Numbered from the stretch's first letter, positions 11,618 through 24,782 are shown. The stretch is 64,000 bases of DNA from Folioceros fuciformis (GCA_049999805.1 JBNGIO010006224.1:234361-298360); one strand, 5' to 3'. Made by a program: numbers and translations. The notes: generated from the sequence alone by a model not told the origin.

Positions 11618-12073
11618 CTGTGCATAGGGTGCAGATGCAGGCTGTAAAGTCGAACAAGATGGACCCTTCAGAACGAAGCAAGCGATCGGACCAAGTCAAA
11701 ATCAAACACAACGAGAGTCCCAGAGGGTTCTGGATCAGCACAGGAAGACGAGTACAAACTGAATGTAACGATGAGACGAGAGAGAACATGGGAACGGGAA
11801 ACCGGGAACCGGGAACTGGACGCTCCAGTTACCTCCCTCGCACCGTACCGCGGAAGTGGGAGGAGGGAGATGCGGGAGCAGGGACTGAAGAGAGTAACGA
11901 GTTCGGGTCATATCTAGAAGCGTCCGACGGGTTCTGGACCAACCCGGGGAACGAACGAGCGATTCCCCGATCTGCGTAATTAACAGTGTGAGAGAGACGC
12001 TGGAGGCTTCCAGGCCCGGTTGCCGGCTCGGTCCGGACCTGCCCCCTCACTCTCTCTCTGGAAGCTGCCCGGC

Positions 12074-12081
12074 TTCCAGAA
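12074..12081. promoter_or_regulatory. Candidate heat-shock element, proximal, HSP90-2
   Basis: TTCCAGAA, a TTCnnGAA dyad about 205 bp upstream of the HSP90-2 start, overlapping the right arm of an inverted repeat at 12058-12079. It could be in the promoter or leader. Confidence 0.35.
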
Positions 12082-12285
12082 GGTGCTCTGTGTGGTTTAA
12101 GTGCATGCATTGCGCGGCCTCGACCTACCACTGCCTTTACTTCCACCTCGGGTTTTCGCTGTTAGGTCTGGCGGCGTTCTTCTCCTAGGCTTTCGCGGAC
12201 TGTGTTGCGGCGCGTTTGTGGTTGCGGCCTCGGCTTCTTGCTTGCGCTTCCGTTGTCAGGGGCTGTGTTCGGAAGAGGCTACAGC

Positions 12286-14832
12286 ATGGCGGTGTTGGAC
12301 GCTGTTGTTGATACTCCCATGGAGGGGGAGACGGAGACGTTTGCCTTCCAGGCCGAGATCAACCAGCTTCTGTCCCTCATCATTAATACCTTTTACAGCA
12401 ACAAGGAGATCTTCCTGCGGGAGTTGATCAGCAATGCTTCTGATGTAAGTGACTCGTTTGCATGGTGTGTGTTTGGAGTTTGGTTACGTCTGCCTCGTCT
12501 CCTGTTGTGTTGGTTTCGTACAGTAGATCTGATCCGTCTGTTTTTCTTACCGGGAGTGTTCTGACTAACTAAACTGTGGAGCGGAAGTCTGACACTGGGC
12601 CCTCGTGTGACCTCGCCGCAGGCTTTGGACAAGATCCGGTTCGAGAGTCTCACTGACAAGAGCAAGCTGGACTCCCAGCCGGAGCTCTTCATTCATCTTG
12701 TTCCTGATAAGAGCGGCAAGACCTTGACTATCGTCGATAGTGGTATCGGAATGACGAAGAACGGTGAGTAAAGCGCTTTTCGTTACGTAAGAACGCTCTC
12801 GTGCCCTTTTCTGACTGGCAGGATGATTCCGACTTGTCCTCTGTCGTCTTTCTGCAGACCTCGTGAACAACCTTGGAACGATCGCTCGGTCGGGAACCAA
12901 GGAGTTCATGGAGGCACTCGCTGCCGGCGCGGACGTCAGTATGATTGGGCAATTTGGAGTAGGGTTCTACTCAGCTTACCTCGTTGCTGACAGGGTGGTC
13001 GTCACCACGAAACACAACGATGACGAGCAGTACGTTTGGGAGTCACAGGCCGGTGGCTCCTTTACTGTGACCAAGGATGCTAGTGGTGAACAGCTGGGGC
13101 GCGGAACCAAGATTACTCTGTTCTTGAAGGAAGACCAGGTAAAATGTGAATCCTGTTAATGTAAAATGTGAACTTCTGCTGGTCTGTACGATGTCTTGGG
13201 CGGATTGACACTTCTGTTGTTGGGCGAGCTTTGTACGTCTTTGCCTAACACTTTCTGTGGTCCCATAATATGCAGTTGGAGTATTTGGAAGAGAAAAAGG
13301 TCAAGGACCTGGTGAAAAAGCATTCGGAGTTCATCAGCTACCCCATTTCCTTGTGGACCGAGAAGACCACCGAGAAAGAAGTTTCAGACGACGAAGAAGA
13401 AGACGCCGAAGAGAAAAAGGACGAGGAGGGCAAAATAGAGGAAGTGGATGAGGATGAGAAAAAGGATAAGAAGAAGAAGAAGGTGAAGGAAGTTTCTCAC
13501 GAATGGAGTCTCGTCAACAAGCAGAAGCCCATCTGGATGAGAAAGCCAGAGGAGATCACTAAGGAAGAGTATGTGGCTTTCTATAAGAGTCTGACCAATG
13601 ACTGGGATGATCACCTTGCAGTGAAGCATTTCTCTGTCGAGGGACAGCTGGAGTTCAAGGCGGTGCTCTTCATTCCCAAGCGTGCACCCTTCGACCTCTT
13701 TGACACCCGAAAGAAGCTGAACAACATTAAGCTTTATGTGCGTAGAGTGTTCATCATGGACAACTGTGAGGAGATCATCCCTGAGTATTTGGGTTTCATC
13801 AAGGGCGTGGTGGATTCTGAGGACTTGCCTCTAAACATTAGCAGGGAGATGCTGCAGCAAAACAAAATCCTGAAGGTTATCCGGAAGAATTTGGTGAAGA
13901 AGTGTCTTGAATTGTTCACAGAGATTGCTGAGAACAAGGAGGAGTATGCCACCTTTTACGAGGCCTTCGCGAAGAACCTCAAGCTGGGAATCCATGAAGA
14001 CAGTCAGAATAGGGCGAAGTTAGCGGACTTCTTGAGGTACCATTCCACTAAGAGTGGTGATGAAATGACCAGTCTCAAGGATTATGTCACTCGTATGAAG
14101 GAAGGTCAAACTGACATCTATTATATAACTGGAGAGAGCAAGAAAGCGGTGGAGAATTCTCCTTTCCTGGAGAGGTTGAAAAAGAAGGGATATGAGGTTC
14201 TCTTCATGGTAGATGCCATTGATGAGTATGCCGTTGGTCAGTTGAAAGAGTATGACGGGAAGAAGCTGGTCTCTGCTACCAAGGAAGGCCTGAAGCTCGA
14301 GGAGTCTGAGGAGGAGAAAAAGGCCAAAGAGGAGAAAAAGGCGAAGTTCGAAGTTTTGTGCAAGACTGTGAAGGATATTCTCGGTGATAAGGTAGAGAAG
14401 GTGGTTGTGTCCGATCGTATCGTTGATTCTCCTTGCGTTCTTGTCACTGGCGAGTATGGTTGGAGCGCGAACATGGAAAGGATTATGAAGGCTCAGGCTC
14501 TGAGGGATAGTAGCATGTCCAGCTACATGTCCAGCAAGAAAACAATGGAGATCAACCCTGAGAACGCGATCATGGAGGAACTGAGAAAGCGTGCGGAGGT
14601 GGACAAGAACGACAAGTCTGTGAAAGATTTGGTTCTACTTCTGTTCGAGACGGCCCTTTTGACCTCTGGCTTCAGCTTGGATGATCCCAATACCTTCGGC
14701 GGGCGCATTCACCGAATGCTGAAGTTGGGATTGAGCATTGACGACGAGGGTGTTGCAGATGTTGACGCTGACATGCCTGCTCTTGAAGATGATGCCGACG
14801 CTGAAGGAAGCAGGATGGAGGAGGTAGATTAA
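12286..14832 (+). CDS. HSP90: Cytosolic HSP90 chaperone, copy 2 (canonical MEEVD)
   Basis: Four exons: 12286-12444, 12622-12763, 12858-13138, 13276-14832; 712 aa. It has the ATPase motifs [17 protein letters not shown] and [14 protein letters not shown]; a Glu/Lys charged linker ([15 protein letters not shown] onward); the middle-domain loop [18 protein letters not shown]; the invariant [16 protein letters not shown] segment; and the C-terminal TPR-docking pentapeptide MEEVD. ATP-driven cytosolic chaperone working with TPR co-chaperones (HOP, FKBP and others, known for the family). Intron positions and phases (0, 1, 0) match the paralogue at 4922-7493 exactly, so the two arose by duplication and now lie head to head about 4.8 kb apart. 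Upstream HSE-like dyads suggest heat regulation. This looks like the fully functional copy. Confidence 0.96.
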
Positions 14833-15586
14833 ATAGCTGGCTTGCTAAGTAGCGCAAGCAAATTTTTATCTCGGTGGGTGAGGATGGGATATTGAGTCAT
14901 TGGATCGGGGTTAGGAAAGTTGTTCCTTAGGTTACGCACGGGCAGTTTTAGTATTTCGCCCGTATGTGATTGTCGAATGCTGTTGAATATTGATCGCAAT
15001 TTCTGTCATGTGGGGCAAGGGCCTGAACATGTCTGTTGTCCGGTTACCGAGGGTCTGCAATGACTTAAACTGGCAAATGTAGCGAATTGTTACTTAACGT
15101 TGTACTAACACCATTACTCTGTAAAATTTGAAACCAATGCCCAAACTTGATGGTGGAAATAACATTTTCTTAAGTCTATAACAACCGTGAAGATTAACCA
15201 ACTCCAATCACTCTCATGTACAAGCATGACGGAGAGAAACATACAAATCGACCTACACCACCTACTGTCGTATACAGTGGAACAATCTCGAAAGTTACAG
15301 CTCCCAACAACAAGCATTCCTCGCAAACCTCGCATCTGCACTGGAAGACTGACGTTCCAAACTACCTCTCCGGTGTTGCAATTTAAAGTACGACTCTTTC
15401 TCTCATGCACACACGCTAATGATGTAAATTATGGCGTTCCGCTTATAACAGAATACTTCCCGCAAATCACGCGTCTTGGTACCTCGACTTCATTGCGAGA
15501 AGCGACACTTCAGAAAGCACGCTGCAAGTTACAAATTTGAGGAACTCAGCTGACACTGCTGCAACAATACGAGTCTCACAAGTATG
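14833..15586. other. Convergent 3' flanks of HSP90-2 and the FAM133-like gene
   Basis: 754 bp between two stop codons facing each other. A 117-aa antisense-side frame exists here but has no family resemblance. Probably two 3' UTRs. Confidence 0.45.
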
Positions 15587-16848
15587 CTACTCCTTTCCAT
15601 TTTCAAAATAACAAGAAAGGGGAAGGGGTCCTTGCGCCTCGGCGTCCAATTGGCCTTCGCTACTAGGACTAGGAGATTCTTTCCTCCTTGTCTTCTGCTT
15701 TTTCTCCCTTTTGTCTCTCCTGGACTTCCGTCTCTCCTTGCGGGACGTGTCTTCAGAACTCGAGGAGTCCACATCTGATTCGGAATCACTTTTTGATCTA
15801 TGCCTCTTGCTCGATTTCTGAGAGAGAGCGGCCAACTTAGTCTTCTGCCGATATACTAAACTCTACCCATCCGTAACCAAACGCAATGCATCTTTAAGAA
15901 CTCTACTGCCTACGGCCTGTAAACAAGCTTGTTAGAATTGGGACAAACACAGAGAAGCATTGGACTAACCTTCTTCTTCTTGCCTAGCCGACTTCTCTCC
16001 CTCTCCTTCTCTCTATCTTTATCTCTCTCTCTCTCCTTCTCCCTATCCTTTTTGCCCAAACCTTCATAAAGACATCTTAGTGTACTGCCAAGCTGACAAT
16101 AGCCAACAAACCAGACGAGAGATACTACAATACAGATGCACAGTATCCAACACAAGTACCTTTCCTTAACTTTTCACGCTTGTCAACGTGATTTTTGCCT
16201 CGAGCAAGTTTGCTTGCTCGTTCGGCGTCAAGCTGGGCCCTGTACTCCCTCATCAGACGAGCTTCATCATCTTCTAGTTCCCCTTGCTTCTTTGCCTCCT
16301 CCTATAACCAGGCGATGACAGTCAGTAGACATGAATAAAAACATACCTCAATTCTGAATTCAGCTAGTTCCCGAAAGATCCAGTCACCTTCTGTTTCTGC
16401 TTCCACTCTTCCCATGTGACAGTATGTGACGTTTGCAGGCTGGCAAGACGAGCGGCATGCCACTCTGGTGAATGAAAAGATCCGTCCATCTGCGACTGCC
16501 TTTGTCAGTATCAATCCATGCCACGAACCCCACCCTTTTCCATTCACAATTAGAATCAGAATCAACTGACTTAGTTTCCAAAGGTTAGTCTAGAGGATTC
16601 CAGAATCAAAAAAGCTTAGTTTCACAACAAACTCAACTCACAACGATCCACAAGGCAGCTGTTGCACGTGAATAAAAGCGTGCACACCCCAAGATCCTCA
16701 AAATCATCAGGTGCTCCAAAAAAACAATTTCACAAGATGTAGGAAGGGTACACACCATGCCGTCATCAATGTCATCTGGACCGCCAGCAGCGGTATGCGA
16801 TGCCATTTTGGCCCGCTGCATAGACTTGTAGGCCTGATTCTTCCCCAT
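15587..16848 (-). CDS. FAM133-like Lys/Arg/Ser-rich nuclear protein
   Basis: Five exons on the minus strand: 16848-16756, 16489-16388, 16301-16160, 16061-15970, 15844-15587; 228 aa. It opens with MGKNQAYKSMQRAK, then GPDDIDDGM, SFHSPEWHAARLASLQTSHT, a TWEEWKQKQK helix and a REYRAQLDAERASKLARGKN helix. A mixed-charge KDREKERERDKDREKE tract and a Ser/Arg/Lys tail (DSESDVDSSSSED) follow. This order matches plant proteins usually annotated FAM133-like. The biochemical role is not established; the RS/RE-rich composition suggests a nuclear, possibly splicing-associated protein. All exons join in phase with GT-AG borders. The exon 1/2 junction gives GMM where remembered homologues have GMV, so that border is slightly less certain. 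Its 3' end faces HSP90-2. Confidence 0.8.
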
Positions 16849-18336
16849 CCTGACTTCAATCAAGGGCAGAAGCGGATGAACCTCGCGAGCCAGAACGCCG
16901 GCACACAATATCATAAACAGCTTCCTGCTCCGTCACAGTAATCCATGGCCGAAAATCCACTCGCAAGTTGATTTCAGCCAAAATCCGCCCTTATCTGTTC
17001 TTGTCCACAAGCCATCGGCAGCGCGAAAACACTGTTCCAGGTAAAATCTGCGCGGTTCCGGGTTCCGCACTAAATCAATGTCACCACCTGGTGGAAACCT
17101 CTCCCGCGACGACCAGTCCAATGAAACGGCCCCCTTTCGAAGCTCCTCTGCATTTCCAGCACCGCTCAACCTTGATCCAAGTAACCAGCACCTGCCGGCG
17201 CACTTGCCCGCCAAGAGTGCCTGTGTCGCAACAAAATCCAACCCTAGACCACTCTAGGCATGCGAAAGAATGACCTGCACGACCCGCCCTCCCATCCAAG
17301 CGAGCTCAACTCCAAACCCCGGTTCGTCAACCTCGCAGACCACCGGCTCTTGCTTCGTAACACTCTATTTCGTTTCGTCGGCAGGATGGCGCCGGGTCCC
17401 ACAGGATACAACCACGCCGGGGCCCTTGAATGCACCTCCGCAAAATGGTTTGACCGAGCTGAAATGCGCCGGCAGTAGGACCGCTCGGGCGCGAGAGCTT
17501 GATCCCACGACAGGAACAGCACACGGTCACGATCCGCAAGTGAGGTATGGGATAGCAGGCAGGATGCCACGATTTGGACGCAACTGATGATCCGGCGACG
17601 ATGAGTGCGAACCAGGCTGCCTCGCCTCACCACGGCAAGCCAGTCCAACCACCCGAGATATGAGGAACGTCAAAGAAACGTCTTAAACCTCGTCATAGAA
17701 ACGCCATTCCAGCAAACACCGTGCTCATGACAGCATGAAAGGTGGGATGCCGTGGTCCTGCGCTGTCCCTTTCTCTTCTTGCTGTTGCACCAAGCCAAAA
17801 CGCTTGGATGTCCGAGCTAGCAGGCTGCTCCTGTCGCTCGTTCTCAACGGGTTTTTTTCAATTAAGTGTTCCGCAGATAGGAAAGGTCTTCTTCAGGTAG
17901 ACTTCCTTTGCTGTAGCTGTAGCTGTAGCTGTAGCATCCCATCTCTTTTAAAAGTTTTTATTCGTATAGAATTAATTTCAAACTTCTTACATAATATCAT
18001 GTACATTACGGTGCTTATTGCTAGTTGTCCAACAAGCTGTACCATTCATGTTCAGGGCTTTGATTTTTTATCAGGCCTCCAGATTATTTGTCGATGTAGT
18101 TTTTCAAAGCACATGCTAATGAAGCTCCCTCAGGGGGCTCGTTTCTCACCGGCTGGTTGGATGTCTTTAACTGACTCCGTTCTCTGCTCAAGCCGATCTC
18201 CCGGTGGACGGTGAAGGAGATGCCGGTATCCTCTGGGGACTGAGAGAGGAAGGGCGGGCTTGGGTCCTGCGAGCTCTAGGATTACAGCGGCCGAGTGCTC
18301 ACAGGGCACGGCGGCTGGCCTTTCACGGCAGGCGAA
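16849..18336. other. Intergenic region between divergent FAM133-like and NAT10 genes
   Basis: About 1.5 kb, mostly GC-rich, serving as the shared upstream region of two divergent genes. Overlapping short frames on both strands show no family signature. A small CTGTAG microsatellite (four units) lies at 17911-17935, followed by a short AT-rich patch. No RNA gene recognised. Confidence 0.45.
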
Positions 18337-21300
18337 ATGAGGAAGAAGGTGGATCAGCGGATACGGACGCTGGTCGAGAATGGAGTTAAAACTCGGCACC
18401 GCTCGCTTTTTGTTGTGGTCGGGGACAAGGCCCGATATCAGGTCCATCGACCATCTTCTGATTGTGTTGTTCTTGCGTAATTGGGTTTCTGGCGTTCAGA
18501 AGTGCCCTCATTTTGTGGAATTTAGGTGTTCGTTTCTGGGGAAGGTAACTCATGAAGGTGAATGATGTGTTGTGGGTGTGTTAGTCTCTGATTCTTGATG
18601 TTCTTGCAGGTCGTGCATTTGCACTACATGCTAACGAAGGCTGTAGTGAAGGCCAGACCGTCGGTATTATGGTGCTACAAGAAGGACCTTTTTCTGAGCA
18701 GGTTTGTGTGTCTGTCTGTCTCTCACGTTTTGGAGCTGTTCCATTCATGTGCCTGCGTTTCTAGTGAGCAGTATGATTTGTTCTGAAGCCCCCTTGCTGG
18801 CGAATTTCAGTCACAAGAAGAAAAGAATGAAGCAGGTGAAAAAGATGATGAAGACAGGGCAATTGGTTGATGCAGAGACTGAAGACTCCTTTGCCCTTTT
18901 CATGGCGAGTTCAGACATCCGCAACTGCCATTATTCTGAGACTCACAAAATACTTGGCCAAACGTTCGGGATGTGTGTTCTGCAGGTCAGAGTGTGAAGT
19001 CTGATTGTCGCCCCGTTTTGGATTTTTGTTTCTCTCTGTTGCAGCATGTCCCTTTTTGGGAAATGCAGTTGCTGAGTGCTAGTGCTCTTTGAAGCTCAGG
19101 ACTTTGAGGCTTTGACACCAAACCTTCTTGCTCGCACCATCGAAACTGTAGAGGGTGGTGGGATCATCATACTCCTCCTCAGCACTCTGTCTTCCCTGAC
19201 CAGCCTGTACACGATGGTCATGGTCAGCATCACTCCTTCGCCGCAGCTCTGTATTGTTGGAAGCATTCACTCATCTCCGTTGCTCACCTTTCCACTCATT
19301 TCCAGGATGTACACGAAAGGTTCCGCACTGAGGCACATGGAGATGTGATTGGTCGGTTCAATGAACGCTTCACTCTGTCACTGGCCTCTTGCCAGAATTG
19401 CATTGTTATGGACGACGAGCTCAACATTTTGCCTATCTCTTCGCATATGCGGTCCATCGAACCTCGTCCCACTGTAGAGGTATCTCTTTTCATGAAGTTG
19501 CTTGTAATAATTTTCGGTTGTAGTGTCTGCCTCCCTCTAATACTTGAGGCTCGAAATTGCAGGGAGAGGAAGGTCTTACAGAGGCAGAGAAGGATCTGAA
19601 GGACCTTAAAGAGTCATTGAGGGACACTCCACCCTTAGGTCCTCTGGTTAGCAAATGTCGGACATGGGATCAGGTACAAGTGTTTCAGTCCTTGCTCTCC
19701 ACTTCTAGCTGCTCGTGATTTCCGTAGGCTCCCTGATCAATCTCACTTAACTGCAAGCCTCTGTAAACTCAGAGCTAAGTATATGTCACAGGACTCACGA
19801 CAGGTGCCTGTCTGTCTGTCACACAGGCTACTGCAGTTATCACCTTTCTCGATGCAGTCTCAGAGAAGAATTTGAGAAGTACGGTTGCATTAACTGCTGC
19901 AAGAGGACGTGGCAAGTCTGCTGCACTAGGAGTTGCTGTGGCAGGGGCAGTTGCTCTCGGGTTTGGCTCTATACTAGCTTACTTGGTCATAGCTCCTGGA
20001 GAATGCAAATGCAAGACAAATCGGCTTCTTTGTTTAATCGTGTTTTATGGCACAGCTACTCAAATATCTTTGTCACAGCTCCTAGTCCAGAAAATTTGAA
20101 GACACTCTTTGAGTTCGTCTTCAAGTCGTTTGATGCCCTTGAGTATAAGGTAAGCCAGTTCAGCTTTCCAATTCAGTAGTTCTGGTTGTGGTTGTCACAG
20201 AACATCAGAAAGGTTTCTTGCTCTCAATGTGGCCCTCAATGCTCCTCCTCCCTTGGAATCTGCAGGAGCATATTGATTATGATGTGGTGGCAAGTACAAA
20301 TCCAGCCTTCAACAAGGCCATTGTCAGAGTTAATGTGTTTCGTCAACACCGCCAGACAATCCAAGTATGTGCTTTAGACAACTGTTTCCATGCTCATTGA
20401 GGGATGGATTTACCTTTTTGTTTTCAGCTGAGATGGGGTGAGGCATTGAACTCATGTAAGTTGGTCTCTGCAGTACATTCAACCACAGGATCATGCAAAG
20501 TTATCTCAAGCAGAGTTGTTAGTAATAGATGAAGCCGCAGCTATTCCTTTACCAATGGTGAAGGCTTTGCTAGGGCCATATCTGGTGTTCCTATGCTCCA
20601 CGGTCAATGGGTATTGCCAGTTTTCCTTTTTTCTGATTGTTTCCACGAATTGTCATTTCTTAGAGACCAAGTTTGGCTGCTGCATGGCTGGCAATGTTTG
20701 AACTGAAACACATTCCAGGCAAAGTTGGTCTTGCCGATTGCTGGGGATTGTTGGGAGTACGGATTCGGAATTGCTAACTTGAGTTCATTGCAGATATGAA
20801 GGGACTGGTAGGTCGCTGTCTTTGAAGCTCATTCAGCAACTTCGGGAACAGGGTCAGACACTTGCTGCCAATGACGGGGCTGTGTCAGGTTTGTTCTGGA
20901 CCTCACCACAATGTATCCAGAATGGTCTTGTCAGTTCTTCCTTTGAAACCATGGTTTTGACATGCTACATGCAGGTAGGGTCTTCAAGGAGGTGCAGCTA
21001 GCTGAGCCTATCAGATATGCAGACGGTGATCCAGTGGAAGCGTGGTTGCATGGACTCCTTTGTTTGGATGCCTCCAATCACATCACTAAAATTGAGGGCA
21101 GGTGGGAGTTGGTTCTTCTCTTGCTGCCTTGTGTTGGGAGAGGTGACTGGCAAGGGTTACACAGAGCTCACATAGTGACCGGAGTGCAGTTTCTAAGCAT
21201 GAGTAACCTCTAACAAGTGGAATTGTCTTGGACGTGCCCTCCAGATTGCCTCACCCAAGCGAATGTCAACTGTGTTATGTGAACCGTGATACTCTATTTT

Positions 21301-24230
21301 CGTATCACAAGACTAGTGAAATTTTCCTTCAGGTGTGTGGGCTAGTTGATTTGGTTCCCACAAGTCTGGGCTACTAGTTACAGGGTGTTTCTCATGGATT
21401 CACCTCTCTGTCTTTCTTTGATTTTTGTCACAGCGAATGGTGGCACTGTATGTTGCATCACACTACAAGAATACGCCAAATGACTTGCAGTTAATGGCAG
21501 ATGCCCCTGCACACCATCTTTTTGTCCTTTTGGGTTAGTGTCCATTCAAATTATTGCATTGTCTACGTGTGTGAACCTTGTTCAGAGTATCAATAACCAT
21601 TGACACGTGCAACTCATTATGTAGGTCCGGTGGATGAAACAAAAAGCCAGATGCCAGACATTTTATGTGTACTTCAGGTCCGTGGTTTGAAGGCCAGTTG
21701 TTGGACTTTCATACTTGCCACGTGCTTGAAATCATTCTGATCTCGGATGGTCACATGACCCGGATACTCAGGTTTGTCTAGAGGGTGCCATTTCCAAGCA
21801 GTCAGCCATGAGGAGCTTAAGCCAGGGCAATCAGCCGACAGGAGATTTGATTCCTTGGACAATCAGTCAGCAATTTCAAGATTCTGTTTTCTCAGGGCTT
21901 TCGGGTGCCCGGATCGTACGAATTGCTGTTCATCCAAATCTGTTCAGGGTGAGCTAAAACTCGGTTTCATGCTTGTTAGTATTACTTGTAACACCATGTA
22001 CTCATGGTTGCCTTCGTTTCTGTGCAGGCTGGCTATGGCTCTGTTGCTGTCAAACTTCTCACGAGGTGAGATTGCTTGAAAGAATTGTCACGTCAGGTGT
22101 TACCTTGCAGGTGACATGGCTGATTATCACCTTCATTTGCAGATACTATGAGGGACAGATGACAGATCTGAATAAAAGAGATGAAGTCGAGACAGAAGTC
22201 AGAAAAGATCCTGTGAACGTCACAGAGGCAGCTGCTGAGGTCAGGCAGTTGTGTTTCTTCGTGATTAGGAATATTGCTGTTTGACCACTGTACTTCGTGG
22301 TCCTGCAGTTCTGAGGTGGTGCCTCTTGTGAGTTTGTGATAGGTGACTTACCCAAAGTCTGGACACTGTTTTATTTCAGGTATTACTCCGGAAAGAACAG
22401 CTCAAGTCACGAAAAGACTTGCCTCCTTTACTAGTTAGGCTGGATGAAAGGAAACCTGAGAAAGTCCACTACATCGGTGTCTCGTTTGGAGTGACTCAGT
22501 CGCTGTATAATTTTTGGAGAAAACTCAAATTTCTTCCTCTGTATATCCGCCAAACGCCTGTAAGTGTCTATCAGAACATGTGCAAATGCTTTTTGGGTAT
22601 GGGCCTTGAGGCATGGTCCTTACGGAAGGAAGTTGGACTCTCAGAATGAAGTCACGGGAGAACATACATGCATTGTGTTAAGAGCGATGCAGAACGATGA
22701 CATTGATACCACAAGCACAGACCCTGGTGGTTGGCTGCGAGCTTTGAATTCTGGTCTGCTTCTCCCCCAACCCTTTGTGTGGCTTAAGTCGGAACTGTGA
22801 GATATGTAGCGTTTCAGAGATTCCAGGTCTCATGGGATAGTCTTTATCTGCAGACTTTCGAAGTCGTTTTATGTCTCTACTGGGTTATGAGTTCAGGACA
22901 TTCAGCGCTGCACTGGTTCTCAGGTTTGACGATTTCCTCTGTGTTGGTGACAAGCAACTTGTTTGTATTGCGATATGTTGTGTGCTTCAACGTATTTTGT
23001 GAACTTACCGTTGCATTCAATTATGTGTGCTTTTTGCAGCGTTTTGAATCCTCAAATTGAGTTCTCTGAGCATGAAGCATTGGAAGGACCAAGTGTCCAA
23101 GGAGTTTTTGACAGTGCCCCATCCACACCCCTGACAGCTGATGACATGAAGCGGCTTGAATCATATGCCAGCAACCGCGTGGATTATGATGTGGTCTGAT
23201 CCTATATGTCACCTCCTCAAAGCGTGCCCTTATCGTTGCTGTTCTGAATGGGGTTCCGTTCTGAACTTTGCTGTGTTGCTCCAGGTTTTGGACCTCGTAC
23301 CATCCCTGACCAAGCTCTACTTTCTGGAACGGCTACCAGTCACTCTTTCTCACTCTCAAGCAGCAATACTTGTTTGTCTAGGACTACAGCATCAAAGTGT
23401 AGAGTATGTCGAGGTAATTCCATTATGAGTAACAACTTGATGGTCACCTCTTGTTTCAGTAATGCGGTAGGCTGTACATTTGTTCATCCCTCATCGGTCT
23501 GGCTGTGGTTGCAGGCCCAGCTGAAACTGCCTGTAAGTCAAATTCTTGCTCTGCTCAATAAAGCCATCAGGAAACTTTATAGACTCTTGCATAACGCAGA
23601 AGAGAGGCGAATAGGAGCAACTCTGTCAAGAGGGAAGGAGGTCCGTTTTTTTCCTTCCCACAGCTTGTTCGTGTTCCCTGTCTGCTAGATTCGTCCATGT
23701 TCCTGCTCGTGTTCTCCGTTTGTGGTTTTTTCATGAACTGTCTAGTTTTAGACCATCCACACTATCGTCCGCGTTAGCTTGTTGCTCTTGGCTTGGAAGG
23801 TGTTCATATTTTGATTTCGGTGGGTACAGGTGACAATGAATCCTCGTACTAACAGTCTGGACGAGGACCTGGTTAATGGAGCACGAGAAGTTGAGGTAAA
23901 TCTCATTCCTTTTCGTCATCGACGATGGAGGCTTCAGTCTAGTTACTGATAACACTGTATCCTCTATAATGCGTGTAGGCGAAGATGCAAAGCGTGCTTG
24001 CTCCCGAGCGGGTTCAGCATTCTGCTGCCTCTGGCTTACAGGACGGTTTTGATGAAGCCATCTCAAGGGCAGGTGGGAAGCTCCATACGACCGGTCTTAT
24101 CAGCATCAAAGTAAGCGGTGACGCGCTTGCTCCTGAAAAGAAAGGACACAAGAGGAAAGAAAATGGAGGGAGACAATCGGGCAAGAAATCAACAAGAACT
24201 CGACGGTCCGGCCATGGGGGGAGACAGTGA
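18337..24230 (+). CDS. NAT10: RNA cytidine acetyltransferase, NAT10/Kre33 homologue
   Basis: 26 exons, 1,034 aa: 18337-18441, 18610-18701, 18811-18985, 19100-19222, 19306-19479, 19563-19673, 19827-19960, 20056-20149, 20266-20364, 20474-20610, 20794-20888, 20975-21101, 21245-21332, 21434-21533, 21625-21677, 21772-21948, 22028-22065, 22143-22239, 22380-22559, 22645-22753, 22854-22923, 23040-23193, 23285-23413, 23515-23640, 23830-23895, 23979-24230. Starts MRKKVDQRIRTLVENGVK as in plant orthologues. It has Walker A GRGKSA (about 287-292), Walker B IDEAAAIPLP (about 387-396), a GNAT core (GARIVRIAVHP, then AGYGSVAVKLL, about 612-639) and a Lys/Arg-rich nucleolar-type tail. Known: ATP- and acetyl-CoA-dependent N4-acetylation of cytidine in 18S rRNA and tRNA, in the nucleolus. 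Length matches the family (about 1,030 aa). All 25 junctions preserve frame. Exons 20-21 (22645-22923) are the least conserved part, so their borders are least certain. Confidence 0.93.
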
Positions 24231-24782
24231 AGCTCACCAAGCAGGGGAATTTTGAGGTGAAATTTGTATACAGTTTTGGAGGCTTAGGTACTAGGAACAT
24301 CCATGGTGTTCGCGAGATGTATATGTGGGAATCATTGCCTCCCCGTAAGGATACGAAGGGCGGCCCTGTCTTTCTCGGGGCACAACAATTTTGGGTCCGA
24401 TTATCTAGGCGCAAGTACATTGTGCAAGATCTGTGCCCAAAGGACAAATCAGTCGGGACGTGATGATCTGTATCTGATCCTCCCTTTGGTGCGCAGCGCA
24501 AGAAATATACCAGGAACCGTACACAGTCCTTCGCTGCTGGGAGCGAGCTCTATTTACGTGCTAATGTCGAAGCTTGGAAACTTATTTCACTGCGTATGAC
24601 GCAAGGGAAGGCACAAGCGTAGTAGGAAATTTGGATAATTCTAAAACTGCCACCCTTCTTGGTGACTTTACAGCGGGGCACCTGACCCTGTTTTTGCTGT
24701 ACAGTTGCTCGACGCCGATCGTCTTGCGGGTCTTGCATGAAATTCAAGCAAGGAGGGTTAGAAGAAAGTTGATGGATGGCCA
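24231..24782. other. Convergent 3' flanks of NAT10 and the VDE-related gene
   Basis: 552 bp between facing stop codons. Open frames run through it on both strands but carry no family motif; most likely overlapping or adjacent 3' UTRs. Confidence 0.45.

Larger units (their letters stand above)
10983..12285. other. Intergenic region and HSP90-2 promoter
   Basis: The first ~0.6 kb is AT-rich with nothing recognisable. From about 11.6 kb composition becomes GC-rich and it is probably the HSP90-2 promoter and leader. It contains two heat-shock-element-like dyads (11610 and 12074) and an 8-bp-arm inverted repeat, CTGGAAGC/GCTTCCAG, at 12058-12079. Confidence 0.45.
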
